Assembly: GCA_947594095.1 (NCBI GenBank)
Contig: CANQEA010000043.1
Span: 1-11,496 of the forward strand
Source of the DNA: an uncultured Clostridia bacterium
Lineage (GTDB): Bacteria; Bacillota_A; Clostridia; TANB77; CAG-508
DNA length: 11,496 nucleotides
Direction of reading: 5' to 3'
The position numbers and the translations under genes were made by a program. The notes under the pieces are model-generated. The model made no database searches and was not told the DNA's origin. It worked only from the letters and a program-made list of their open reading frames with translations. Shown in pieces: positions 1 to 5,813 of the stretch. Each line of letters starts with the position of its first letter. The stretch's first letter is position 1.

Positions 1-12
1 TGAGGAAATAAT

Positions 13-483
13 ATGGATAGAATGAAAACATTCTTCATATATGCTTTAATTATAGTTGGGTTTTATCTGTTTTCAAACCTTCTAATTGAAGTAGGCCTAA
101 ACTCTAGATATAAAGATATCCAAAGAACAGATAATTTAACACAAGTTGGAATCTATCAAGCAGAAGCAACAAAAGTTAATGGAAGAATACGTGGAACTAT
201 TACAAATTCTGAACCTGAAGAATTAAATGGAAAATATGTAAAAATTGAATTTTTCTCTAAACGAAATGTATCTTTAGGTAATAAATACATAGAAGTAATT
301 AGCCTAAAAGAAAAAGAAACTGCACCATTTGAAATATTTTTTAAATTAAAAGATGTAGCAACATATAATGTGTCAATTGTAGATGAAAAAGACCCAGAAA
401 CTGAAATAGAACTAATACCCAAAGATTTAACAAAACAAGAAATTTTAGTTGCAACTTTTCTAACATTTATAATGTTTTGGTAA
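13..483 (+). CDS. Small membrane-anchored extracytoplasmic protein, FxLYM-like
   Basis: The 156-residue product starts with one hydrophobic segment (about residues 6-26), which probably anchors it with the rest outside the cell. Residues 45-130 read as a single beta-rich domain. The pattern 'NGRIRGTITN', then 'KYVKIEFFSKRNVSLG', then a 'LKEKETAPFEIFFKL' turn resembles FxLYM-type domains, where G-x-(I/V)-x-N is followed by a strand and a 'pget..F' segment. A second hydrophobic stretch ends the protein (last 15 residues, finishing FW), so the C-terminus may also touch the membrane. The ATG at 13 has a GAGG Shine-Dalgarno at 2-5. A second ATG at 22 lacks this spacing. Its promoter lies left of the window and no partner gene is visible. 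The function is unknown, and the domain assignment is by eye only. Confidence 0.75.
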   Translation: MDRMKTFFIYALIIVGFYLFSNLLIEVGLNSRYKDIQRTDNLTQVGIYQAEATKVNGRIRGTITNSEPEELNGKYVKIEFFSKRNVSLGNKYIEVISLKEKETAPFEIFFKLKDVATYNVSIVDEKDPETEIELIPKDLTKQEILVATFLTFIMFW

Positions 484-511
484 AATAATCCAATTTTGCA
501 CTTGAATTTTA

Positions 512-540
512 TTGACAAATGTAACATATTGTGCTAAAAT
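512..540 (+). promoter_or_regulatory. Sigma-A promoter for an orphan short transcript
   Basis: TTGACA (512-517), a 17-base spacer and TAAAAT (535-540). It points right into a stretch with no plus-strand reading frame and reaches a terminator about 80 bases downstream. It therefore cannot serve a protein gene in this window. Confidence 0.7.
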
Positions 541-546
541 TAGTAT

Positions 547-661
547 AAAATAGATAGAGGAAGAATTATTTTTAGATAACTTCTATTCACGCAATGATTA
601 GTATTCATGAACGCATGAACAAAAAAAGCCCCAGAATCTTGGCTTCTCTGGGACTTTTTTT
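547..661 (+). ncRNA. Candidate small RNA, about 110 nt
   Basis: The segment is bounded by a near-consensus promoter (512-540) and a strong terminator (621-661). Only trivial reading frames lie between them. It contains a near direct repeat, CATGAAC at 607-613 and again at 615-621. The RNA would end a few bases before the minus-strand rqcH stop codon and would be antisense to the rqcH 3' end only through the shared terminator. It matches no RNA family I know. It may be an independent sRNA or a decayed antisense RNA like those at 2687 and 5618. Confidence 0.4.
621..661. terminator. Bidirectional rho-independent terminator
   Basis: Arms AAAAAAAG-C-CCCAGA (621-635) and TCTGGG-A-CTTTTTTT (647-661) pair with one C/A mismatch around an 11-base loop. 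T runs flank both sides, so it can end the plus-strand short RNA and the minus-strand rqcH transcript. Confidence 0.85.
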
Positions 662-2377
662 CTAGCCTATTTCCTTCAATATGTCAATCGGATTAACATA
701 AAAAGTCTTATTATTTCTGTATATTACCATTCCCGGTTTTGCACCAGCTGGTTTTTTAACATATTTTATTTCACACATATCTACTGCCACATTAGAAGAA
801 TTTCTAGCTTTACTATGTTTTGCACAAATTTCTGCACATTTTGTTAAAACAGATTCATCAGGAGTAGCTTTATTTTGAAGGAGCAGTACAGCATGACTTC
901 CATGAAAATCTTTTGTGTGAAACCATAAATCTGTTTTCTTAGCATATTTTAAAGTTAATGTATCATTTTCTTTATTGTTTCTTCCAACTAACAAAGTATA
1001 TCCGTCTATTTGATATTTAATAGGGTTAAAAGAAACTTGTTTATTTTTTGTAAATTTTGATTTTTTAACACTCTTATTTTGCTTTTTTTGATATTTACCC
1101 AAACTATCCTTAAAAATAGAACTCTCACAAATTTCTTCAAAGATGGTTTCAATTTCTTCTATTGAAGAGCAATTCTCTAATTCATAGATAACACTCTCTA
1201 TATAATTCAACTCATTTTGTGTTTCTTCTTTTTGAGTAGACACTATTTCTAAAGCATTTTTTAACTTATTATATTTTTTAAAAAACATTTTAGCATTTAT
1301 ACTTGGAAAGTAACGCTTATCTAGTGTAATTGTAATTTCTTTATTATTATCATAGTAATTTTCAAGTGTGATTTCAGATAAATTTTTATTAGGAATTTTA
1401 TATAAATTAGCAGTAATTAATTCACCATATAATTTATAAATTTCCATATTATCGCAATCTTTTAGTTTTTGATTAATATTACTTAATCTTTTACTATATT
1501 TTTTTAATGTCTGTAAAATTAGTTTTAATATACTATCTCTATATGTTTTAAAATCTTCCGAGCTTTCTTTTTCATAGTAATAGTCATCTAACCAGAAATT
1601 AAGGTGGAATCTATCTTTGTTTTCGTCACCAACTGTTAAAAAATAATCTTTCTTATTTGCATTCTGTATTTTTTCAAATGTTAGATTATCTAAATTTGTA
1701 CATTTTGCAATATGAGATATTTTATTATAGATAGATAAAAGAGATTTATCATCTAAATTATTTAAGTTTTCATATACAAAAGATTTGCTAATTCCGTTAT
1801 ATGTGTTACTAATTAAGGATGGTAAATCTTTATTATTTTCTGATTCTTTTAAAGTATTCTCAAATTCTTCAAAATTTGATACTTCTAAAAAATTCTCTTT
1901 TGATATTTCAGGAAACTCATATCTTAAATGTGGAGCGACTGTTGATGTATGGCGTAAACTATCAATAATTTTTGAATCTGTATCTAACAAAATTATATTA
2001 CAGTGCTTACCCATAAGTTCAATTATTAATCTTTTATTAATAATATCATCAACTTCATCAAACCCTTCAAAATCAATAATTACAATTCTTTCTAGATTAT
2101 TTGTTGTAAAGTGTTTGATACGTAATCCTAGCAAATGTTTGCGAAGAACCATACAAAAATTAGGCGCAACTTGTGGATTAGATTTTGGGTGTGTTGTTAG
2201 ATGCATTCTATAATTTTGACTATCAGTACAAATGGCTAGTAAATAGTTTGAACCATCTTTATAAAAACCAAGTAAGACATCATTTTTAGAGGGCTGGAAA
2301 ATCTTATCGATTCTAGCCCCCGAAAGTTCCTCTAATTCTTGTGCAATTGATTTTGTAACAATGCCATCATATGCCAT
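662..2377 (-). CDS. rqcH: RqcH, Rqc2/NEMF homologue of bacterial ribosome quality control (NFACT family)
   Basis: RqcH binds obstructed 50S subunits carrying peptidyl-tRNA and recruits tRNA-Ala to add C-terminal alanine tails that mark the chain for degradation. It acts in the cytoplasm. In older annotations the family is called fibronectin-binding protein FbpA. The 571-residue product has the NFACT-N start (MAYDGIVTKSIAQEL, then GARIDKIFQP), the segment 'FCMVLRKHLLG' near residue 75, and 'RLIIELMGKHCNIILLD' near residue 115. A charged coiled-coil middle follows, then the C-terminal NFACT-R domain from about residue 454 (KKTDLWFHTKDFHGSHAV, KKPAGAKPG). Length is normal. Where characterised homologues have Asp-Arg (Bacillus subtilis D97/R98), this protein has E96-R97, a conservative change. 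An AGGAAAGAGGA Shine-Dalgarno lies at 2386-2396. The gene is monocistronic, with its own promoter and terminator. Confidence 0.95.
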   Translation of the reverse strand: MAYDGIVTKSIAQELEELSGARIDKIFQPSKNDVLLGFYKDGSNYLLAICTDSQNYRMHLTTHPKSNPQVAPNFCMVLRKHLLGLRIKHFTTNNLERIVIIDFEGFDEVDDIINKRLIIELMGKHCNIILLDTDSKIIDSLRHTSTVAPHLRYEFPEISKENFLEVSNFEEFENTLKESENNKDLPSLISNTYNGISKSFVYENLNNLDDKSLLSIYNKISHIAKCTNLDNLTFEKIQNANKKDYFLTVGDENKDRFHLNFWLDDYYYEKESSEDFKTYRDSILKLILQTLKKYSKRLSNINQKLKDCDNMEIYKLYGELITANLYKIPNKNLSEITLENYYDNNKEITITLDKRYFPSINAKMFFKKYNKLKNALEIVSTQKEETQNELNYIESVIYELENCSSIEEIETIFEEICESSIFKDSLGKYQKKQNKSVKKSKFTKNKQVSFNPIKYQIDGYTLLVGRNNKENDTLTLKYAKKTDLWFHTKDFHGSHAVLLLQNKATPDESVLTKCAEICAKHSKARNSSNVAVDMCEIKYVKKPAGAKPGMVIYRNNKTFYVNPIDILKEIG

Positions 2378-2427
2378 ATAATAAGTCCTCTTTCCTTATA
2401 GATTTTTTATATAAAAATTTTTGTTAT

Positions 2428-2456
2428 AATTTAACATAATTTTAAAATTATTGCAA
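2428..2456 (-). promoter_or_regulatory. Probable rqcH promoter
   Basis: On the minus strand, TTGCAA (2456-2451), 17 bases, then an extended -10 TGtTAAATT (TAAATT at 2433-2428), about 50 bases upstream of the rqcH start. Immediately beyond the -35 is an 11-base palindrome, GTACTTAGTAC (2457-2467), placed between rqcH and the divergent small-peptide gene, which could be an operator. Confidence 0.45.
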
Positions 2457-2543
2457 GTACTTAGTACAAAAATATTTTTTTAATTAAAAATATTGTATAT
2501 TATTAAACATAGGAGATAAACAAAAAAGCAGATGTGTGTGTTA

Positions 2544-2578
2544 TCACTTTACTACATAGCTTGGCTATGAGAAAGTGA
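2544..2578 (+). promoter_or_regulatory. Leader hairpin next to the Shine-Dalgarno of the 33-residue peptide
   Basis: TCACTTT (2544-2550) pairs with AAAGTGA (2572-2578), and inside it CATAGC (2555-2560) pairs with GCTATG (2564-2569). The 3' arm abuts the ribosome-binding sequence GAGGTGG just before the ATG at 2589, so folding would restrict ribosome access. This is a common property of type I toxin messengers. The promoter for this message is weak by eye: TATTAT at 2498-2503 without a good -35. Confidence 0.55.
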
Positions 2579-2588
2579 GGTGGTGTTT

Positions 2589-2690
2589 ATGAGATTTATA
2601 TTATTTTTAATATATACATTAATGTTTTCATTAACCATAAACGTAGCCTTATTGACAGTTTTATACATAAATTGGACTAATAAGGAATAA
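2589..2690 (+). CDS. 33-residue hydrophobic peptide, candidate type I toxin
   Basis: The gene encodes a 33-residue peptide beginning MRFILFLIYTLMFSL and ending INWTNKE. It is one membrane-spanning stretch (about residues 3-28) with one basic residue in front and a short polar tail. AGGTGG at 2578-2583 is the Shine-Dalgarno. The message has a hairpin leader (2544-2578) and runs into a hairpin at 2695-2732. A consensus promoter on the other strand (2783-2811) drives an RNA back over the stop codon and 3' end. Short hydrophobic peptide, structured leader and convergent antisense RNA together are the usual layout of type I toxin-antitoxin loci (txpA/ratA and bsrG/SR4 in Bacillus). I do not recognise the peptide family, and an ordinary small membrane protein remains possible. 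Confidence 0.6.
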   Translation: MRFILFLIYTLMFSLTINVALLTVLYINWTNKE

Positions 2691-2776
2691 ATAAAAACAC
2701 TACATTATGCTTTGCACGGCAATGTAGTGTTTATCAATTAATATTGGTAACGTACATTTCTGTATGTTTATTTCCT
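2687..2776 (-). ncRNA. Candidate antisense RNA (antitoxin), about 90 nt
   Basis: Transcription from the consensus minus-strand promoter (2783-2811) would start near 2776 and stop after the hairpin 2732-2695, which on this strand is followed by TTTTTATTTATT. There is no reading frame of note. The RNA is complementary to the end and 3' untranslated region of the 33-residue peptide messenger, which suits an antisense repressor. Confidence 0.55.
2695..2732. terminator. Hairpin terminator shared by the peptide gene and its antisense RNA
   Basis: AAACACTACATT (2695-2706) pairs perfectly with AATGTAGTGTTT (2721-2732) around a 14-base loop. The T tract is strong on the minus strand and weak on the plus strand, so its main role may be to end the antisense RNA. 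It is also the first terminator reached by transcripts leaving the DUF308 gene. Confidence 0.8.
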
Positions 2777-2782
2777 ATTTAT

Positions 2783-2811
2783 ATTATACACATTTTCAGT
2801 TATTTTGTCAA
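2783..2811 (-). promoter_or_regulatory. Perfect consensus promoter for the antisense RNA
   Basis: Minus strand: TTGACA (2811-2806), a 17-base spacer, then TATAAT (2788-2783). A full consensus match with no protein gene downstream before a terminator implies a strongly expressed short RNA. Confidence 0.8.
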
Positions 2812-2877
2812 TAATTTCTAAATGAAATCTTAGTGATTTAAAATATTATTTTGTGATTTTATAGGAAAATTCTAAAT

Positions 2878-3417
2878 TTATTTACCGTCTATAAAATTAT
2901 CAACTTTTTTGATAAATATTACATTTTCTATTATATTTATAATACCATAAGCTACAATTACTATTCCAATTGTTTGAAGAACTGCACCAGTATTTACTAA
3001 AATATAAATACTTGCAATAATCAATGCAATTGATAAAAGTAAAGATACAACCCATAACTTAGATTTATAATCTTTCCATACAATAGTTGTTTGTAAATTA
3101 ACAATACCACTATATAAAATCCAAATTGCAATTAAAATCCTAAAAAATGAAAGTATAGTAGAAGCACAAAACATAATGATAATTCCTACAATAATTGCAA
3201 CTATTGATATAGCTAATAAATAGTTGTTTCCTTTATCTACTGTAAAGTAATCAATTAGTTTTAAACCACCTATTATAATGAATATTAAACCTAAAACTAC
3301 TGCTATCATAGATGTTATTAGCTCAGGATTTGCAATAAACATAGCTCCTAACAAAATAAAGATTAAAGACAAAATAATATCTGTCCAAGTTGATTTTTTT
3401 AAAAACTTTTCTAACAT
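2878..3417 (-). CDS. DUF308/HdeD-like membrane protein
   Basis: The 179-residue product is almost entirely membrane-spanning, with about six helices in three similar pairs: residues 13-33 and 36-55, 67-85 and 88-108, 119-138 and 144-165. Short repeats of the form 'G..fii.G...li' occur, for example 'GLIFIIIGGLKLIDYF' and 'GIVIVAYGIINIIENV'. This is the layout of the DUF308 family that includes HdeD, the acid-resistance membrane protein of enterobacteria. The function in Firmicutes is unknown. A short lysine-rich N-terminus (MLEKFLKKSTW) precedes the first helix. The ATG at 3417 has AGAAGGG at 3430-3424 as Shine-Dalgarno and a good promoter 34 bases further out. It stands alone, and no dedicated terminator is seen before 2732. 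Confidence 0.8.
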   Translation of the reverse strand: MLEKFLKKSTWTDIILSLIFILLGAMFIANPELITSMIAVVLGLIFIIIGGLKLIDYFTVDKGNNYLLAISIVAIIVGIIIMFCASTILSFFRILIAIWILYSGIVNLQTTIVWKDYKSKLWVVSLLLSIALIIASIYILVNTGAVLQTIGIVIVAYGIINIIENVIFIKKVDNFIDGK

Positions 3418-3450
3418 AAATATCCCTTCTTTTCTATAGTTTATATTGGT

Positions 3451-3479
3451 ATTTTATCACTAATCTTATAAAAAGTAAA
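3451..3479 (-). promoter_or_regulatory. Promoter of the DUF308 gene
   Basis: Minus strand: TTTACT (3479-3474), 17 bases, then an extended -10 TGaTAAAAT (TAAAAT at 3456-3451), placing the start about 28 bases before the gene's ATG. Confidence 0.65.
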
Positions 3480-3486
3480 CATTTTT

Positions 3487-3519
3487 TGATGTTTTTTGGG
3501 ATGGGGTCAAAAAACATCA
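3487..3519. repeat. Inverted repeat upstream of the DUF308 promoter
   Basis: TGATGTTTTTT (3487-3497) and AAAAAACATCA (3509-3519) are perfect inverted arms around the G-rich loop GGGATGGGGTC. Neither strand has a T run after it, so it is not an obvious terminator. It lies just outside the -35 of the DUF308 promoter and may be a protein-binding site. Confidence 0.5.
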
Positions 3520-3576
3520 GAATAAAAAAGTTTAATATAAAGTTAAAAAAGTTTCAATGAAAATCTTTAAAACTTA

Positions 3577-3605
3577 TTGACAAAGAAAAAGATTATGCTT
3601 AAAAT
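3577..3605 (+). promoter_or_regulatory. Sigma-A promoter for a second orphan transcript
   Basis: TTGACA (3577-3582), a 17-base spacer and TAAAAT (3600-3605). Transcription would reach the terminator at 3669-3701 after about 60 bases with no credible reading frame. Confidence 0.7.
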
Positions 3606-3611
3606 AAAGGT

Positions 3612-3701
3612 GAAGTAAAAATAAGAAAAATGCAAATAAGATAAAAATGCGAAAAAATAAGGAATGTTAAATCTTTAAGTATAGCACTTAAAGATTTTTT
3701 T
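3612..3701 (+). ncRNA. Candidate small RNA, about 90 nt
   Basis: A purine-rich unstructured segment (repeated A-rich runs, very few C) is bounded by a consensus-like promoter and a strong intrinsic terminator. The longest frame with an ATG has seven codons. The terminator sequence recurs in opposite orientation at 3849-3873, just upstream of the pilin-like gene promoter. This RNA and the RNA of that region could therefore pair, or both may descend from one mobile or duplicated unit. Confidence 0.4.
3669..3701 (+). terminator. Rho-independent terminator
   Basis: AAATCTTTAAGT (3669-3680), loop ATAGC, ACTTAAAGATTT (3686-3697), continuing into a seven-base T run. The 12-bp stem is perfect. Confidence 0.85.
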
Positions 3702-3873
3702 GTATATTAATTATAATTAAATTATAACATTAAAAACTAGTATTTTCATAGAAATTCTCTCTACATATTTAATAAAACATTTTTTTAATATTTATACATA
3801 AAATGCTTATAATTATTGATAAATCAATAGTTATAAGTATTTTTTATTATCTTTAAGTGCTATACTTAAAGAT
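3671..3873. repeat. 25-bp hairpin sequence present twice, in opposite orientation
   Basis: Positions 3671-3695 and 3849-3873 are exact reverse complements over 25 bases: arms ATCTTTAAGT/ACTTAAAGAT, with loop ATAGC in the first copy and GCTAT in the second. Because each copy is itself a hairpin, the loop fixes the orientation. The 153 bases between are very AT-rich and hold no convincing gene. The arrangement could be the ends of a miniature element of about 203 bp, or two duplicated terminators. Confidence 0.75.
3803..3846 (+). terminator. Terminator-like long hairpin with T run
   Basis: CTTATAATTATTGAT (3806-3820) pairs with ATCAATAGTTATAAG (3823-3837) with one G-U pair, extendable by three pairs outward, and is followed by TTTTTT. 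No gene on the plus strand obviously needs it. It would insulate the pilin-like gene from upstream transcription. Confidence 0.55.
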
Positions 3874-3891
3874 AAAAATCGACAAAAAATA

Positions 3892-3920
3892 TTGACAATA
3901 AAACTAACTATTCATATAAT
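3892..3920 (+). promoter_or_regulatory. Perfect consensus promoter of the pilin-like gene
   Basis: TTGACA (3892-3897), a 17-base spacer and TATAAT (3915-3920). The leader of about 130 bases carries a perfect 10-bp hairpin, ATTATTATTC/GAATAATAAT (3993-4002 with 4007-4016), before the Shine-Dalgarno AAGGAAAGGAG at 4043-4053. Confidence 0.8.
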
Positions 3921-4059
3921 AAAATTGATACATAGTAAAAATAGTTCTTAATATTGTATAGAAAAAATAATATTTCTATATTAAATTATATAATTATTAT
4001 TCCTTAGAATAATAATGCCAAATAAGGTAACAATAACAAAAGAAGGAAAGGAGAAAAAC

Positions 4060-5229
4060 ATGTTAAAAAAAGAAAAAACGAACAAAAAAAAGAAGTACAA
4101 AAATGTAAAGACAAAAAACAAAGGTATTACTTTAATTGCATTGGTGATAACCATTATAGTAATCCTAATTCTTGCTCGGAGTAAGTATTAACACACTATT
4201 TGGAGATAATGGGTTACTTACAAAAGCAGACCAGGCAAGAGTAACAAACGAAAAAGCAGGAATACAAGACAGAATAGAAACAGAAGTACTGGCAAGCTAT
4301 GGAACAGATGGAAAAATCGATTTTAAACAATTAAATAGCAATTTAAAAGCACGTATTTCTGGTATAACGCATGATGGAAAATCTTTAGATGATAACCCAA
4401 TAACAGGATTGCCAGCAACAGTAGTGGTAGACGGATATGAAATAGAAATAAAAGGCGATACAAAAGAAATTGCAGAAGAAACATTTAAACCAGAAGATTT
4501 AACATTTGATCCAGATGCTGAACAACCAAACGCAAAATATTATGGAAACGAAGTAACGGCAAAACCAGAAAGTGGAGCACAACTAGCAGGAGGAACATGG
4601 AGATTATTTTATCAAGATAATGATTACACATATATAATACATGATGAATTAATATCTCAATCATCACTATCGTCACTATACGGAACTAAATACGATAATA
4701 GAACAGTTGGATCAATAGGACAAATATTGAATCCAATGTTAAAAAAGACTGAAGACCAAGCTAGAGAGTTCTTTGATTTGACAAGCAATAAAAATGCAAA
4801 TTTGAAAGGAGTAGCTTACCTAACAGATCCAGATAACTGGAAAGAATACTCAAATGGAATAGATGGAGCATTATTTGCAATAGGAGGTCCGACGATAGAA
4901 TTATTTAGAGCATCATTTAATGGTGCCAAAAAGGCGAGTGCTACTGGAATGGAGAATGCAACAGAAATATCAAAATTTACAATTGGGAATAATGGGTACA
5001 GCAGCTCGAGTATTTCGTTAGAAAGTGAATGGTGTAACGGTATTTATAGGAAAGGAGATTCGGGATATTGGTGGCTGGCTTCGCCTAACGCCTCCGTGCG
5101 GCTACTACTTGTGGTTTGTAAACGATTCCGCCCGGCTGTTTACTCTTCACCAAGATCACCGTCGATATTTCGGTTCGCCCTTTGGTTTGTTTCCAAACAT
5201 CTGTATTCAAAGAATTATATAAATTTTAG
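4060..5229 (+). CDS. Type IV pilin-like surface protein, DGR-type target; needs three +1 shifts at CGG codons
   Basis: Frame from ATG 4060 gives a lysine-rich leader, then KG|ITLIALVITIIVILILA, a prepilin peptidase site and pilin N-terminal helix lacking the usual Glu at position 5, as in many clostridial pilin-like proteins. It then hits CGG at 4177 and a stop at 4189. Skipping the C restores A-GVSINTLFGDNGLL. That frame runs through a domain with 'GIDGALFAIGGPTIELFRASFN' features to GYWWLASPNASV, then CGG at 5099. Skipping the C gives GYYLWFVNDSA, then CGG at 5133. Skipping that C gives GCLLFTKITVDISVRPLVC and a stop at 5227. The joined product is 388 residues, with the WLASP...VRPLVC ending known from this family. 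Without the shifts it would be three broken frames. It is probably exported and displayed at the surface. Either it is a pseudogene or artefact, or CGGN is decoded as Gly. Confidence 0.75.
5062..5192 (+). other. Candidate DGR variable region at the end of the pilin-like gene
   Basis: This stretch is GC-rich and A-poor compared with its surroundings. In the repaired frame, codons between the conserved WLASP and VRPLVC are mostly NNC (GCC, TCC, GGC, TAC, TAC, AAC, TCC, GCC, GGC, CTC, TTC, ACC, ATC, ACC, GTC), whereas the rest of the window prefers NNT/NNA. DGR mutagenesis randomises template adenines, so AAC codons become NNC; this is the expected footprint. The tail GTTCGCCCTTTGGTTTGT would be the invariant end. 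The template repeat and reverse transcriptase are not in the window, so the assignment rests on composition, position and the neighbouring MSL-like gene. Confidence 0.6.
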
Positions 5230-5338
5230 AAAAATAAACTATTATGTAAATTTACACGCAGATTAGAAAAAAATAGATAAATGGCACTGGCAGGCTTCCA
5301 GGTCTGTAGGTGGCCCCGCGATATTTGAAGGTGGAAAT
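5230..5338 (+). other. Gap with a GC-rich island between pilin-like gene and MSL remnant
   Basis: The first 50 bases are AT-rich and featureless. From 5282 to 5335 the base composition changes sharply (GGCACTGGCAGG..., GGCCCCGCG). Read in the frame of the following gene, this island gives WHWQASRSVGGPAIFEGGN with no start codon. The 'W-x-A-S-R-x-V' part recalls the WLAS segment of DGR target domains, so it may be a scar of another variable region or template repeat. GAAGGTGG at 5327-5334 provides a Shine-Dalgarno for 5339. Confidence 0.4.
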
Positions 5339-5686
5339 ATGGGAAAAGTTAACATGGTAAGAAATATAAAAGAGATACACCCGAGGGCAGTAATACTGTT
5401 AAAAGTTGGGGCATTTTGTGAAGCATATGGAAGAGATTCATATATATTGTCATATTTATTTGGGTATCAAGTAAAACAAAAGGGAAATAATGATATACCA
5501 AAGACAGGTTTTAGTAAGAAAGCGTTACCAAAAGTTCTGTCAAGGCTAGAAGAAGAAAAGATAGATTTTTCTTTAAATTTCATTGACAAAATATGGAATA
5601 TGTGTTATTATAATTATAGCAATTGCATGCAATATCAATTCAATGATGTGTTAAAAAGACTAGGAAGTCCGTTAAACTTTTCCTAG
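5339..5686 (+). pseudogene. Truncated MutS-like (MSL) DGR accessory protein
   Basis: The first 80 residues resemble the MutS N-terminal mismatch-domain fold seen in small MSL proteins of DGR cassettes: 'IKEIHPRAVILLKVGAFCEAYG', 'DSYILSYLFGYQVK', 'TGFSKKALPKVLSRLEEEKIDF'. In full-length MutS the matching element is 'P..ilLfrvGdFYE'; here the Phe-x-Glu region reads AFCEAYG. After about residue 82 the sequence no longer fits the family. It runs through a consensus promoter (5583-5611) and a terminator, so the last 34 residues are probably read-through of unrelated DNA. I infer that the gene was cut when the neighbouring small-peptide locus was inserted or the cassette was deleted. Its position after a variable-region gene supports the identification. 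A full-length unrelated small protein is possible but less likely. Confidence 0.6.
5583..5611 (+). promoter_or_regulatory. Promoter of a convergent antisense RNA
   Basis: TTGACA (5583-5588), a 17-base spacer and TATTAT (5606-5611), inside the degenerate end of the MSL remnant. The only thing downstream before a terminator is a short RNA facing the minus-strand peptide gene at 5702-5770. Confidence 0.65.
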
Positions 5687-5695
5687 TCTTTTTCT
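5618..5695 (+). ncRNA. Candidate antisense RNA (antitoxin), about 78 nt
   Basis: It starts after the promoter at 5583-5611 and ends in the strong terminator 5653-5693. It overlaps the 3' untranslated region of the minus-strand 22-residue peptide message through the shared hairpin. The arrangement matches the antisense RNAs at 2687-2776 and 11293-11374. Confidence 0.5.
5653..5693. terminator. Bidirectional terminator of the second peptide/antisense locus
   Basis: AAAAAGACTAGGAA (5653-5666) pairs perfectly over 14 bp with TTCCTAGTCTTTTT (5680-5693). T tracts exist on both strands. Confidence 0.85.
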
Positions 5696-5701
5696 TTGTT
5701 G

Positions 5702-5770
5702 CTATTTACTCAATTGTTTTATTATGTAATAAATCAATATAAGTTTCAGCAACTCTGCAATATCTTTCAA
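5702..5770 (-). CDS. 22-residue hydrophobic peptide with TTG start, candidate type I toxin
   Basis: On the minus strand GGAGGG (5784-5779) lies eight bases before a TTG codon at 5770-5768, which opens a 22-codon frame ending TAG at 5702. The peptide begins MKDIAELLKLILIYYI and ends IKQLSK: an amphipathic or membrane helix with charged ends, typical of short type I toxins. A leader hairpin, CTTTCT/AGAAAG (5802-5797 with 5789-5784), touches the Shine-Dalgarno. The message has an extended -10 promoter (5814-5842) and ends in a strong hairpin (5693-5653) shared with a convergent RNA. The alternative frame from ATT at 5771 (ending 5706) has an equally short product but a poor start codon. The family is not recognised, so the call rests on architecture. 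Confidence 0.5.
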   Translation of the reverse strand: MKDIAELLKLILIYYIIKQLSK

Positions 5771-5813
5771 TGATGTGTCCCTCCTTTCTGCCACTGAGAA
5801 AGTAGGCCTGTAT

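Noticed and set aside
3671..3873. Calling the inverted 25-bp pair an insertion element or MITE
   Set aside because: No target-site duplication seen and each end is itself a hairpin; two related terminators remain equally likely without genome-wide copies.
5025..5222. Reading the end of the pilin-like gene in the frame ending ...YFGSPFGLFPNICIQRII
   Set aside because: It looks plausible at first, but the next +1 frame (after CGG at 5133) gives the family's VRPLVC ending and keeps the NNC codon pattern, so it is the better fit.
4172..5266. Independent gene starting at TTG 4172
   Set aside because: No Shine-Dalgarno, and it would begin in the middle of the pilin hydrophobic helix; the true start is ATG 4060 with a good Shine-Dalgarno and promoter.
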